From NCBI GenBank assembly GCA_019241095.1, contig JAFAXJ010000022.1:1-14576 (forward strand): a DNA stretch of 14,576 nucleotides, read 5' to 3'. The position numbers and the translations under genes are program-made. The notes under the pieces are model-generated. The model was not told the DNA's origin. It did not search any database and saw only the letters and a program-made list of their open reading frames with translations. Shown one piece after another: positions 6,572 through 14,520 of the stretch. Positions within the stretch are counted from its first letter, which is position 1, and every line of letters begins with the position of its first letter. Source of the stretch: Verrucomicrobiota bacterium. Lineage in GTDB: Bacteria; Verrucomicrobiota; Verrucomicrobiia; Chthoniobacterales; JAFAMB01.

Positions 6572-7934
6572 TCTGCAGAATTGCGTTCCACGCTTCTAAC
6601 TCTGCTGCAACATTTTTCGGTGATGGTGCTCCAATCGCTGTTCTGCTTTCTATTGCCCGCTCAAGTCGGAGCATATCAAAAACTTCAGGACCGAATTCCG
6701 GAGCGAAGTGTCGAAGTTCTTCCAAGGTCATCTGAGAAAAGCCGCGACTTTGCTGTTGTGACAAGGCGAACAATTTTCCAATTATCTCGTGGGCTCGCCT
6801 GAAAGGCACATTCTTTCGTACCAGATAATCGGCTAAATCAGTTGCCAGCAAGCCTGGGTCCTGGGCAGCCTCTCGCATTTGTCTGGCGTCGACTGCGATC
6901 TCCGGAATCATCCCCCTATAGACCTCGAGTACAGCTTTGACCTGATCGATAGAGTCAAACAAAACCTCCTTATCCTCCTGGAGATCGCGGTTGTAGGTCA
7001 TCGGCAACCCCTTAAGAATGGTAAGCATCGTCACTAGATTGCCAATCAGGCGGCCAGTTTTACCTCGCGTGAGTTCACAAATATCCGGGTTCTTTTTTTG
7101 CGGCATCAAGCTCGATCCTGTCGTGTAAGCGTCACTGATTTGAATGAAGTGAAACTCAGCAGACGCAAACAAAATGAGATCTTCGCTTAAACGGGAGAGG
7201 TGCACACCGGTAAGGGCTATAGCAAAGAGAATCTCGGCGACAAAGTCTCGATCGCTTACCGCATCCATGCTGTTATGAGTGATACCGGGAAATCCAAGGA
7301 GGTCAGCGACATATTGGCGATCAAGTTCGATAGTCGATCCGGCAATCGCGCCCGAACCCAAAGGCATTTGATTCAGGCGCTTTTTCGCATCAGCAAAGCG
7401 CTGCATATCCCTTTCAAACATCTCTACATACGCCAGGATGTGATGCGCTAGAAGAACCGGCTGAGCACGTTGAAGATGTGTGTAACCCGGAACGATCACT
7501 TCTCGATTGCGTCCAGCAAAATCAACAAGCGCCTTTTGTAATCCTCGAATACGTCCCCGAACTTCGTCAGTCTCATGGCGCAAATAAAGGCGGAGATCTA
7601 AAGCAACTTGATCGTTCCGGCTTCTGGCAGTGTGCAGTTTAGCACCCGTTGGCCCGACTTTGGCCGTCAGCGCCGACTCAACGTTCATATGGATATCTTC
7701 CAGCTCGGGGCGGAACGTGAAAGTACCATCGTCAATCTCTTTTTTAATGCTCTCGAGACCACCCCTGATGAGTTCCAGCTCTTCGCCGGAAAGCAGCCCG
7801 GCCCTTTTTAATGCGGCTGCGTGCGCAATCGATCCTTGGATATCAAAAGGGTAAAGCCGCCAGTCAAACGAGATGGACTGGCTGAATTGCTGAACCGTTT
7901 CGGCAGTATTTTGCTGAAATCGTCCTTTCCACAT
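6561..7934 (-). CDS. argH: Argininosuccinate lyase
   Basis: A 457-residue member of the fumarase/aspartase superfamily. It splits argininosuccinate to arginine and fumarate, the last step of arginine synthesis, as a cytoplasmic tetramer. MWKGRF at the N-terminus is the usual ArgH opening and fixes the start. HTARSRND at 101-108, YTHLQRAQP with the conserved H153, and the superfamily signature GSSLMPQKKNPD at 273-284 with its flexible catalytic serine loop are all intact. Length is normal. No clear Shine-Dalgarno sequence precedes the ATG; a candidate promoter ends about 14 bases upstream, so the leader would be very short. The gene heads a coupled run with the Nudix hydrolase and tatC, with no functional link obvious. 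No argG lies nearby. Confidence 0.97.
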   Translation of the reverse strand: MWKGRFQQNTAETVQQFSQSISFDWRLYPFDIQGSIAHAAALKRAGLLSGEELELIRGGLESIKKEIDDGTFTFRPELEDIHMNVESALTAKVGPTGAKLHTARSRNDQVALDLRLYLRHETDEVRGRIRGLQKALVDFAGRNREVIVPGYTHLQRAQPVLLAHHILAYVEMFERDMQRFADAKKRLNQMPLGSGAIAGSTIELDRQYVADLLGFPGITHNSMDAVSDRDFVAEILFAIALTGVHLSRLSEDLILFASAEFHFIQISDAYTTGSSLMPQKKNPDICELTRGKTGRLIGNLVTMLTILKGLPMTYNRDLQEDKEVLFDSIDQVKAVLEVYRGMIPEIAVDARQMREAAQDPGLLATDLADYLVRKNVPFRRAHEIIGKLFALSQQQSRGFSQMTLEELRHFAPEFGPEVFDMLRLERAIESRTAIGAPSPKNVAAELEAWNAILQNEP

Positions 7935-8271
7935 GGATAAAGCAGCTTCATATAGCCCACTCCAATTGAACTAACAAGACTAGGAAGGACACTGCTACAG
8001 GGCAGGTAGGGCCGTTTCTATAGAGTGACCAGATCTTAAAACGGGAAGCTCGGACACAAGTTTCGCCCTGAACATTTCAGCCGGGGGTGCTTCGAGAAAA
8101 GGTTTTGTCACGTCACGTCTTCTCATCCGATATTGCGGCATTGCCCAGTGCCCCTCAGCTACCAGGCATCAGTACCTCGCCTAGACCTAATTCTGCTGGC
8201 CAAATGGGGCAACAGATCAGAAATAATCCAGTTTACGCAAATCAGAAACCGCCATCTGGTCCGACTCTAGT
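7935..8271 (-). other. Spacer between purU and argH with a possible small open reading frame
   Basis: This 337-base stretch holds no gene I recognise. The candidate argH promoter lies at its downstream end. On the minus strand a 48-codon frame runs from ATG 8141 to TAG ending at 7995 and has GAGGGG nine bases before the ATG, a passable ribosome binding site. Its peptide starts MPQYRMRRRDVTKPFLEAPP and is mixed-charge and soluble-looking, with no known motif. The frame remains open for nine codons upstream of this ATG. It could be a small protein, a relic of an older gene, or chance. I see no attenuator with a run of arginine codons and no ARG-box palindrome. Confidence 0.35.
7949..7977 (-). 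promoter_or_regulatory. Candidate sigma-70 promoter upstream of argH
   Basis: On the minus strand TTGTTA (7977-7972) and TATATG (7954-7949) are separated by exactly 17 bases. Each hexamer matches four of six consensus bases. Transcription would start about 7 bases later, within roughly 10 bases of the argH ATG, leaving little or no leader. The element sits at the end of the 337-bp gap that follows purU, a sensible place for a new transcription unit. Confidence 0.3.
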
Positions 8272-9132
8272 TCAATCAAAAACAACTGTCTTATTCTTAT
8301 ACACGAGCACTCTATGCTCGAGATGCCACCGTACAGCTTGCGCGAAAACAGTCTGCTCCAGGTCACGTCCCTTGCGAATTAAGTCTTCCACGGTGTGCCG
8401 GTGACTGATCCTCACGACGTCCTGGGCGATAATGGGGCCCTCATCAAGAGCAGCGGTTACATAGTGCGCCGTAGCACCGATAATTTTCACCCCTCGTGCA
8501 AAAGCCTGGTGATAGGGTCTCCCCCCCGCAAAGGCCGGCAGAAAGCTGTGATGAATATTGATTATGGGGACCCCGGCGTCTGCGACGAACCGCGCACTTA
8601 GCACCTGCATGTACCGCGCCAGAATGATCAGATCGATCTTCTGACTTTTCAAAATCGATATTTGTGCCTCTTCCGCCTCGGCCTTGCAATCCGGCTTTAC
8701 TTCAAAGTGGTGAAATGGCAAATGCATTGATTCGCAGAATTGGCGAAGATCCGGGTGGTTCGAAAGAACGCATATCAGCTCACCTGACATTTCACCCCGC
8801 CGAAATCGGAAAGTGAGATCCTGGAGACAGTGCGGAATTCGGGAAACCAGCATTCCGACCCTGAGCTGCTCGGGAGAAATTGTTGTCCGGCAATCCATGC
8901 CAAGCTCATGTCGAGCCATCGTTTCAAAAGATGTCGCGATCCCGCGGACATCCATAGCTTCGCCCGGTTGTGACCATTCAACTCTTTGAAAGAAGACGTT
9001 CTCCTCCGGATCCCGATGTTGGTCGGCATGAAGAATATTTCCACCATGCGCAAAAATCCATCCCGAAACCTTTGCGACAAGCCCCGGCCGGTCAACGCCA
9101 TGAAGAAGTGCAATTATCGAAAAAACTTTCAT
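8272..9132 (-). CDS. purU: Formyltetrahydrofolate deformylase
   Basis: A 286-residue enzyme that hydrolyses 10-formyl-tetrahydrofolate to formate and tetrahydrofolate, balancing one-carbon pools and supplying formate for purine synthesis. Residues of about 5-80 form an ACT-type regulatory domain (HGVDRPGLVAKVSGWIFAHG and following), in E. coli PurU the part that senses glycine/methionine. The C-terminal formyl-transferase-fold domain from about residue 92 has the catalytic triad positions N192 and H194 in NIHHSFLP, and D230 in ALDEGPII. The N-terminal ACT domain and RYMQVLSARF (173-182) distinguish it from PurN. Length is standard. No convincing Shine-Dalgarno sequence precedes ATG 9132. Its upstream neighbour is a broken dehydrogenase whose remains stop 27 bases before it, so loss of that gene may have brought purU close to the lysC operon. 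Confidence 0.95.
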   Translation of the reverse strand: MKVFSIIALLHGVDRPGLVAKVSGWIFAHGGNILHADQHRDPEENVFFQRVEWSQPGEAMDVRGIATSFETMARHELGMDCRTTISPEQLRVGMLVSRIPHCLQDLTFRFRRGEMSGELICVLSNHPDLRQFCESMHLPFHHFEVKPDCKAEAEEAQISILKSQKIDLIILARYMQVLSARFVADAGVPIINIHHSFLPAFAGGRPYHQAFARGVKIIGATAHYVTAALDEGPIIAQDVVRISHRHTVEDLIRKGRDLEQTVFAQAVRWHLEHRVLVYKNKTVVFD

Positions 9133-9159
9133 TTGGCTGAGCGATTCATTTGCGTAGAA

Positions 9160-9605
9160 TCATGGGATTCGCTTGTTCCCCAGGAGGATTTGTTGCAAAC
9201 GTTTTTCCCGGCCGCGCTTCACCATGCGCGACAGATAGTGGCGCGTCATGCGCACCCCGCTCATAGCCTTGATCTGGAGAGTTTCAGCCAATCCGCGTCA
9301 TCAACGTCTTCAAATGCATTCGAGAATGCTGGGCAAAGATTGTTTAGAAGGGTGTCTGCGTCTGGAGCTGAAGCGACAAAGTCAGCGACTCCGTCGGGTG
9401 TCGCTACGTCAGCGACAATGCCCGTTACGTCGGCCTGCAGAATAGTTTCCTGCATTTCGCGCACGGCTTGCGTAACCCGTTTATTGCTTCGGCCATTGAT
9501 TACTAACGAGGCACCGGAACGGGCTAGTCCTTCGGCGATGGTCCGGCCAATGCCAGCTGTCGAACCGGTGACAACTGCTCTCCAATCTTTACGGTCGATG
9601 ATCAT
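9160..9605 (-). pseudogene. Frameshifted and truncated short-chain dehydrogenase/reductase
   Basis: The first frame begins at ATG 9605 (AGGA eight bases upstream, 27 bases after the lysC stop) and encodes a normal SDR N-terminus: AVVTGSTAGIGRTIAEGLA with the TGxxxGIG cofactor loop, an INGRS turn for NADP-type binding, a DVATPDGV segment and the NN strand motif (LLNNLCP). It ends prematurely at TGA 9263-9261 after DADWLKLSRSRL. Directly beyond, another frame reads AMSGVRMTRHYLSRMVKRG, the usual next SDR segment. From the Trp codon to this Met codon there are 23 bases, where relatives I remember need eight codons (24), so a one-base deletion fits. That frame stops at 9160. The remaining half of an SDR (normally about 250-265 residues, with the YxxxK active site) is absent before purU begins. 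Original substrate unknown. Confidence 0.82.
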
Positions 9606-9631
9606 CTGAAACGTCCTGCTTTTCAATTTCC

Positions 9632-10858
9632 TTACTGGTCGAGATTCATTTGAGGGCCAAACCCTGCGTGGACCAGTTTCGCTCCCTCGTCCACGCGATT
9701 CTCATCAATAATCACGGAAATTTTGATTTCAGACGTGCTGATCATCTGAATGTTAATGCCTGCAAGGGCCAGAATCTCGAACATCTTGGCTGCAACTCCG
9801 GAATGAGACCTCATCCCAATTCCCACCACGCTCAGTTTTGCGATCCCGCCTTTTGCTGTGAAGCCTTTGGCCTCAATTTCCTGAACCACGGGATCTAAAT
9901 ACTTCTCGATCTTGGGAAGCTCGTCAGCGTGCGTGGTGAACGAGATATCCGTAGTGCCGGCTTCCGACACGTTCTGCACAATCGTATCTACGTTCACATT
10001 GATGGCCGCGATCTGATTAAAAATGCGGGAGGCTGTTCCTGGTTTATCCGGAACCTGTGTGATGGTTACTTTGGCCTGGTTTCGATCGACACTGACGCCG
10101 CGAATCACGACCTTTTCCATACTATCCGTTGCTTCTTTCACCAAAGTCCCTCGTTCTTCATTGAAAGTGCTCCGTACTTCGAAGACAACTCCAAATTTTT
10201 TTGCGAACTCAACCGATCGCGCCTGCATCACCTTTGATCCGAGACTCGCCATTTCCAGCATCTCGTCATAAGAGATTTCGGCAATTTTGCGTGCATTTTT
10301 TACAATTCTTGGATCACAGGTGTAGACACCATCCACATCGGTAAAGATCTGGCAGAGATCTGCCTGGATCGCCGCAGCTAACGCAATCGCAGTCAGATCC
10401 GAGCCGCCCCTTCCTAGAGTTGTCACCTGTCCCTCAGACGTCTTGCCCTGAAAACCCGCAACAATCACTATATTACCTGCCGCCAACAAGGAATGGATTG
10501 GTTTTGGCAACAGTTGAGCAATCTTTGCTCTGGTGTGAACGCTATCTGTTAAGATTCCAGCTTGAGCGCCGGTAAGCGAAACCGCATGCCCGCCTAGATC
10601 ATGAATTGCCATCGCCGTAAGCGCGATGGTGACCTGTTCACCCGTAGCCAACAGCATGTCGAGTTCGCGTTCAACAGGACTGGTTGCGACCTGTCTGGCC
10701 AGTTTGATCAAGTTGTCGGTCACCCCAGACATTGCGCTAACAACGGCGACAATGTCGTTTCCAGATCTCTGGGTTTCCAAGATTCGCCGGGCCACATTGC
10801 GAATTCGATCCGGATTTCCGACCGATGTTCCGCCATATTTTTGCACGATCAAACTCAT
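9632..10858 (-). CDS. lysC: Aspartate kinase
   Basis: A 408-residue monofunctional aspartokinase that phosphorylates aspartate, the first step towards lysine, threonine and methionine. The kinase domain opens with VQKYGGTSVG (5-14) and contains TTLGRGGSD (146-154) and FTDVDGVYTCDPR (172-184). Two ACT domains follow (from about 260, VTITQVPDKPGTASRIF, and from about 340, LSVVGIGMRSHSGVA, with QMISTSEIKIS at 371-381). This is the layout of lysine/threonine feedback-regulated enzymes. Size and domains match the alpha type of Bacillus/Corynebacterium. Its ATG overlaps the thrC stop by four bases (ATGA), indicating coupling in a hom-thrC-lysC operon. An internal ATG at residue 247, just before the ACT region, could give a separate regulatory subunit as in those genera, but the site in front of it is weak. 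Confidence 0.97.
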   Translation of the reverse strand: MSLIVQKYGGTSVGNPDRIRNVARRILETQRSGNDIVAVVSAMSGVTDNLIKLARQVATSPVERELDMLLATGEQVTIALTAMAIHDLGGHAVSLTGAQAGILTDSVHTRAKIAQLLPKPIHSLLAAGNIVIVAGFQGKTSEGQVTTLGRGGSDLTAIALAAAIQADLCQIFTDVDGVYTCDPRIVKNARKIAEISYDEMLEMASLGSKVMQARSVEFAKKFGVVFEVRSTFNEERGTLVKEATDSMEKVVIRGVSVDRNQAKVTITQVPDKPGTASRIFNQIAAINVNVDTIVQNVSEAGTTDISFTTHADELPKIEKYLDPVVQEIEAKGFTAKGGIAKLSVVGIGMRSHSGVAAKMFEILALAGINIQMISTSEIKISVIIDENRVDEGAKLVHAGFGPQMNLDQ

Positions 10859-11967
10859 GGTGGCCGGGACAGAAACGATAAAACTGCATCCTTGGTAGCA
10901 ACGACCTGAGCAGGTCGTAAGTTGTCAGTCATAATCGCAGCGACGTCTTTGAGGCCATGTCCCGTCAGTGTACAAACAATAGTAGCGCCATCCGGTATCT
11001 GGGGTAGGGGACATGAATCGCACACGGGTCCCCGCCGGCATTTGAACAGGCCTGCTACACTGGCGGCACTTGCAGGTTCAACAAAAATGCCTTCATGTGT
11101 CGCCAACCAGCTTTGAGCAGCAAAAATTTCTTCGTCCGAAACGATGTCCACGGTACCATTTGATTGCCGAAGCGCATTTTTGGCCAGTTTCCAACTTGCA
11201 GGATTGCCGATGCGAATTGCGGAGGCTCGCGTCTCAGGAAATGCGATTTTTCGATCGTAATAGATTGGAGCTGCCCCAGCCGCTTCAAAGGCCACCATAC
11301 GCGGAAGACGAGAGGCGCGACCTAGTTCATAAAATTCAGAATAACCTTGCCAATAAGCGGCGGTGTTACCGGCATTCCCAAGAGGCAGCATGTGGATGTC
11401 AGGCGCATCGCCAAGGGCTTCAGCGACTTCAAAAGCCGCAGTTTTCTGACCGGCAAGCCGGTGTGGATTGATCGAGTTTACGACGGCTATCCCGGGTTCG
11501 TTTGCAAGTTCACGTATTAGATCGAGACATTGGTCGAAATTTCCCTCTAGTCCGATAACCGCCGCGCCATACACAAAAGCCTGCACCAGTTTTCCTGTCG
11601 CGATTTTGCCTGTGGGTAAAAGAACAGCGCAACGCAGCCCTCCTCGCGCAGCGTAAGCAGCAGCGGAGGCAGAAGTGTTGCCGGTCGATGCGCAAATGAG
11701 CAGTTGAGCTCCTTCCTCTTTTGCTTTGCTTACCGCAACGGTCATCCCGCGATCCTTGAAGGACCCGGTCGGATTAAGACCCTCGTATTTGAGATACACA
11801 TTGCAGTCCCGTCCAACGATGTCGCTCAGGTGCGGTGAATGGAGGAGCGGTGTAGATCCTTCATTCAACGTGACGATAGGGGTAGTGCTTGAAACTGGCA
11901 GATATTCTCGATAACGCTCTATCACTCCCATTGCCTCACGGCTTTCAGCTCCTAGAGGATTCTTCAT
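10855..11967 (-). CDS. thrC: Threonine synthase
   Basis: A PLP enzyme converting O-phosphohomoserine to threonine. I start it at ATG 11967-11965, giving 370 residues, because that codon forms an ATGA overlap with the hom stop, exactly as lysC does with this gene. A longer frame opens at ATG 12003, 40 bases inside hom, but the family usually begins close to the segment VIERYREYLPV. The PLP lysine is K71 in NPTGSFKDRG, the phosphate loop is GNAGNT at 197-202, and EPASAASVAGL lies near the C-terminus (297-307), followed by the family's VCTLTGHGLKD. Between those last two blocks is an unusual insertion with C310, C316 and C319. Length is that of the short, bacterial type II-like enzymes rather than E. 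coli ThrC. No thrB (homoserine kinase) is present here. Confidence 0.95.
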   Translation of the reverse strand: MKNPLGAESREAMGVIERYREYLPVSSTTPIVTLNEGSTPLLHSPHLSDIVGRDCNVYLKYEGLNPTGSFKDRGMTVAVSKAKEEGAQLLICASTGNTSASAAAYAARGGLRCAVLLPTGKIATGKLVQAFVYGAAVIGLEGNFDQCLDLIRELANEPGIAVVNSINPHRLAGQKTAAFEVAEALGDAPDIHMLPLGNAGNTAAYWQGYSEFYELGRASRLPRMVAFEAAGAAPIYYDRKIAFPETRASAIRIGNPASWKLAKNALRQSNGTVDIVSDEEIFAAQSWLATHEGIFVEPASAASVAGLFKCRRGPVCDSCPLPQIPDGATIVCTLTGHGLKDVAAIMTDNLRPAQVVATKDAVLSFLSRPP

Positions 11968-13250
11968 AGTACCCAGAACAAAACTGAAGGAGCCCTTACG
12001 CATGCCAAGTGCTGGATACGACTCACCGCCGCTTGCATAATGCCGAACTTGGCATTGTGAATCATGAGAACGATCGGAATCGAGTCCCCGACATGTCCCT
12101 CGGGCTGAATCACAGAAGATATTCCAATTTGGTGTGACCCGAGCACGCTCGCGATCTGAGCAAGTACTCCGGGTTCGTCGACTACGACCAAACGTAAGTA
12201 AAATCCAGAAGAGACTTCGTTAATTGGCAGGCAGGTACCGTACAACCCATGCGAGGTGAACCCGAAAACCTTGCCGGCCGATTTGATCCAGATCGCTGCT
12301 TGCGCAAGGTCACTTATGACCGAACTGGTGGTTGCATCCTGGCCCGCTCCACGCCCATAAAATAGAGCATCACCCACGATGTCCCCTCGCACCATCAAGG
12401 CATTGAAAACTCCGTTAACCGAGGCGAGAACATGTTGTTTCGGGACAAGTGTGGGCCCGACCCTTACGTCAATAGATCCTTTTTCAGTCGCCTGAATCGT
12501 AGCGACCAGCTTGATCCGATACCCAAGGCCTTCAGCGAATCTGATATCCGATGCAGTGACTCTTTCAATACCTTCAACGTGGATCTGATCGGTTTTTAAC
12601 CAGAAACCATAGGCTAACGAAGCGAGGATAATCGCTTTATGCGCGGCATCCCAACCATTTATATCAAGGGTGGGATCGGCTTCAGCGTAACCAAGCGCCT
12701 GCGCCTCCTTCAAAGCGTCAGGAAAGTCCAATCCTGCTTCTGTCATCCTTGTGAGGATATAGTTACTAGTCCCATTCAGAATGGCATGAATCGATTCAAT
12801 ATGGTTTCCAATAAAGGCTTCCCTGATCGATTTGATGATAGGAATCCCTCCAGCTACGGCGGCTTCAAAAAAGATCGGGCAATCTTTCTGCAAGGCTTTC
12901 TCGAAAATTTCAGCACCTCGTTGCGCTAAAAGAGCTTTGTTCCCAGTAACTACCACTTTCCGTGCTTCTAAGGCGCGCATGACAAATTCATACGGAACAT
13001 CGACGCCGCCCATCAACTCAACGGCAATGTTCGTGCTGGGATCGTCGATAACCTCCTGCCATTGTGAAGTGAGTAGACCTGGCGGCGGATAGACCGAGCG
13101 AACGAGGTCGAGCGTTCGCACCGCTATCCGTCGAATATTGAGCTCGAACCCGAGGCGCTCAGTAATAAGAAGGCGATTACCTTCTAAGTGTTTAAAAACA
13201 CCGGCGCCTACTGTGCCGAGTCCCGCCAATCCTATTCCGATCTGCTCCAT
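11964..13250 (-). CDS. hom: Homoserine dehydrogenase with C-terminal ACT domain
   Basis: A 428-residue monofunctional enzyme reducing aspartate semialdehyde to homoserine with NAD(P)H. The Rossmann loop GLGTVG is at 10-15, the nicotinamide-side lysine K105 lies in TGNKALLA, and GTSNYIL is at 160-166. The substrate-binding block AEADPTLDINGWDAAHK (189-205) ends with the catalytic-type K205. An ACT domain from about residue 350 (RLVVVDEPGVLAQIASVLGS and on) implies threonine feedback. ATG 13250 directly precedes the nucleotide-binding strand, so little extension is possible; no ribosome binding site is obvious. The stop is shared with the thrC start in an ATGA overlap. The gene lies 50 bases downstream of the class V aminotransferase and is likely cotranscribed with it, thrC and lysC. 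Confidence 0.97.
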   Translation of the reverse strand: MEQIGIGLAGLGTVGAGVFKHLEGNRLLITERLGFELNIRRIAVRTLDLVRSVYPPPGLLTSQWQEVIDDPSTNIAVELMGGVDVPYEFVMRALEARKVVVTGNKALLAQRGAEIFEKALQKDCPIFFEAAVAGGIPIIKSIREAFIGNHIESIHAILNGTSNYILTRMTEAGLDFPDALKEAQALGYAEADPTLDINGWDAAHKAIILASLAYGFWLKTDQIHVEGIERVTASDIRFAEGLGYRIKLVATIQATEKGSIDVRVGPTLVPKQHVLASVNGVFNALMVRGDIVGDALFYGRGAGQDATTSSVISDLAQAAIWIKSAGKVFGFTSHGLYGTCLPINEVSSGFYLRLVVVDEPGVLAQIASVLGSHQIGISSVIQPEGHVGDSIPIVLMIHNAKFGIMQAAVSRIQHLACVRAPSVLFWVL

Positions 13251-13300
13251 TTGAAGAGGCGCATTCTTAGGGAACTACCAGCAAGAGTAAAGGACAGCTC

Positions 13301-14470
13301 TCAGCTACGAAGCACCTCCGCCAAAACTTCAAGAACGCAATCAATTTCGGCTTCGGTATTATAAAAGTGCGGACTAAATCGAATGTATTGCGTCCCTTGT
13401 CGATTCTGCCGTAACGAACAGACCACGTTATTTTCTTTCAGGTTTTCGAAAAGCAAACGCATATCTCTGTTCTCGCGTTTTGCTGTAGTAATCCCCGAAG
13501 CATTTGGGCCGCTGATCGGTCCGAGCACCGAAAAGCCCAGATCTCGTAACCCTGAAATGAGGCGATCTTTGGTGTGAAGTATCTGTTCCGCAATCCGTTC
13601 CACTCCTGCTTGCAAAAGCAGCTCCAAGGCGGCTTTCATACCGATAATGCCTGGAATATTAACAACCCCGGGCTCATACCTTTGAGCGGTTGGCTGGAAC
13701 TCGATCGTTTGTTGCGAGATAAATCCCGGCGCCTTGACGTTAGTTGAGCCAAGCAGCGTCGGTCGGCAAAGCTCAAAACATTCCTTTCGGACATAAACAA
13801 TGCCGATAGAAACAGGCCCTAACATCCATTTGTGAGCGTCCGCGCTGAGAAAATCGACATACTCCGTGGAGAACGGAAACGCGCCCAGAGTCTGAATGGC
13901 ATCTACCGAAAACAGAATTCCTTTCTCGCGCAGCAATTTACCAATAGCCTCGGTCTCGATTCGATATCCTGAAACAAAATTGCAAGATGCGAGGGCGACC
14001 AAGCGAGTCCTGTCGTTAAGCGCAGATTCAACCAGTTCAGGTGTTATTGCTCCAAGTTCCGCCGGTTCGATGAAACGAACTGACACGCCGCGAGAACGCA
14101 AATTCAGCCATGGATAAACATTGGCCGGATAGTCATCCAGATAACAGATTACCTCGTCATCCTGTTGCCATTCCAAGCCGTTAGCAAAAAGACTCAGGCC
14201 CAGAGCTGTAGGGCCGATCAGGGCAATCTCCTCCGGGGTGCTGCCAACCAGCTTTGCCGCGACTCGACGGGTTTCAGCGACTGTGGCTTGAATAGCGTCG
14301 AAATCAGGGGCCGCTATGGCGCTATCACGGGCAAACTGAATCATTGCGTCAGCCGCGACCCATGGCAAGGTGGTGACCGAAGCATGCGCCAGGAAGATCT
14401 TGTTTTGGCATATAGGAAAAAGCTGTTTACGCTTTTGCTCGTCAGATAATAGCTCGGCCAAGAAGTCCAT
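13301..14470 (-). CDS. Class V aminotransferase-family PLP enzyme (isopenicillin N epimerase-like)
   Basis: A 389-residue fold-type I PLP enzyme of the class V group, which includes cysteine desulfurases, isopenicillin N epimerase-like proteins, kynureninase and serine/phosphoserine aminotransferases. The cofactor aspartate D190 and Q193 lie in SVDAIQTLG and the Schiff-base lysine K214 in SADAHKWMLGP (209-219). The phosphate-binding region includes GPTALGLS (86-93). The C-terminal block IRFSPHFYNTEAEID (363-377) has the carboxylate-binding arginine R364. The long Cys-bearing catalytic loop of IscS/SufS is missing, with VCSLRQ at 350-355 taking its place, so desulfurase activity is doubtful. 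The true reaction is unknown. ATG 14470 gives a typical N-terminus. It is 50 bases upstream of hom and 50 bases downstream of a preceding gene's stop, so it may be part of the threonine operon. Confidence 0.88.
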   Translation of the reverse strand: MDFLAELLSDEQKRKQLFPICQNKIFLAHASVTTLPWVAADAMIQFARDSAIAAPDFDAIQATVAETRRVAAKLVGSTPEEIALIGPTALGLSLFANGLEWQQDDEVICYLDDYPANVYPWLNLRSRGVSVRFIEPAELGAITPELVESALNDRTRLVALASCNFVSGYRIETEAIGKLLREKGILFSVDAIQTLGAFPFSTEYVDFLSADAHKWMLGPVSIGIVYVRKECFELCRPTLLGSTNVKAPGFISQQTIEFQPTAQRYEPGVVNIPGIIGMKAALELLLQAGVERIAEQILHTKDRLISGLRDLGFSVLGPISGPNASGITTAKRENRDMRLLFENLKENNVVCSLRQNRQGTQYIRFSPHFYNTEAEIDCVLEVLAEVLRS

Positions 14471-14520
14471 AGATCCGCTTTTCCGTCGTTTCCTGATAGC
14501 TCTGAAGCAAACTCCGAAAC

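Noticed and set aside
6050..6802. Plus-strand 250-codon open frame
   Set aside because: It lies entirely antisense to the Nudix and argH genes, which have full family motifs; its peptide is a low-order mix typical of shadow frames.
7935..8271. Arginine-responsive leader or riboswitch before argH
   Set aside because: No ARG-box-like palindrome, no run of arginine codons in a leader frame followed by a terminator/antiterminator pair, and no recognisable riboswitch core.
9255..9300. Programmed ribosomal frameshift in the SDR gene
   Set aside because: No slippery heptamer with a downstream stem or pseudoknot is evident, and the rest of the SDR protein is missing anyway, so mutation is the simpler reading.
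8986..9609. Plus-strand 207-codon frame opposite the SDR relic and purU start
   Set aside because: The first part is antisense to the well-supported purU ACT domain and the rest to SDR-coding sequence; the Ser/Ala/Arg-rich peptide matches no family.
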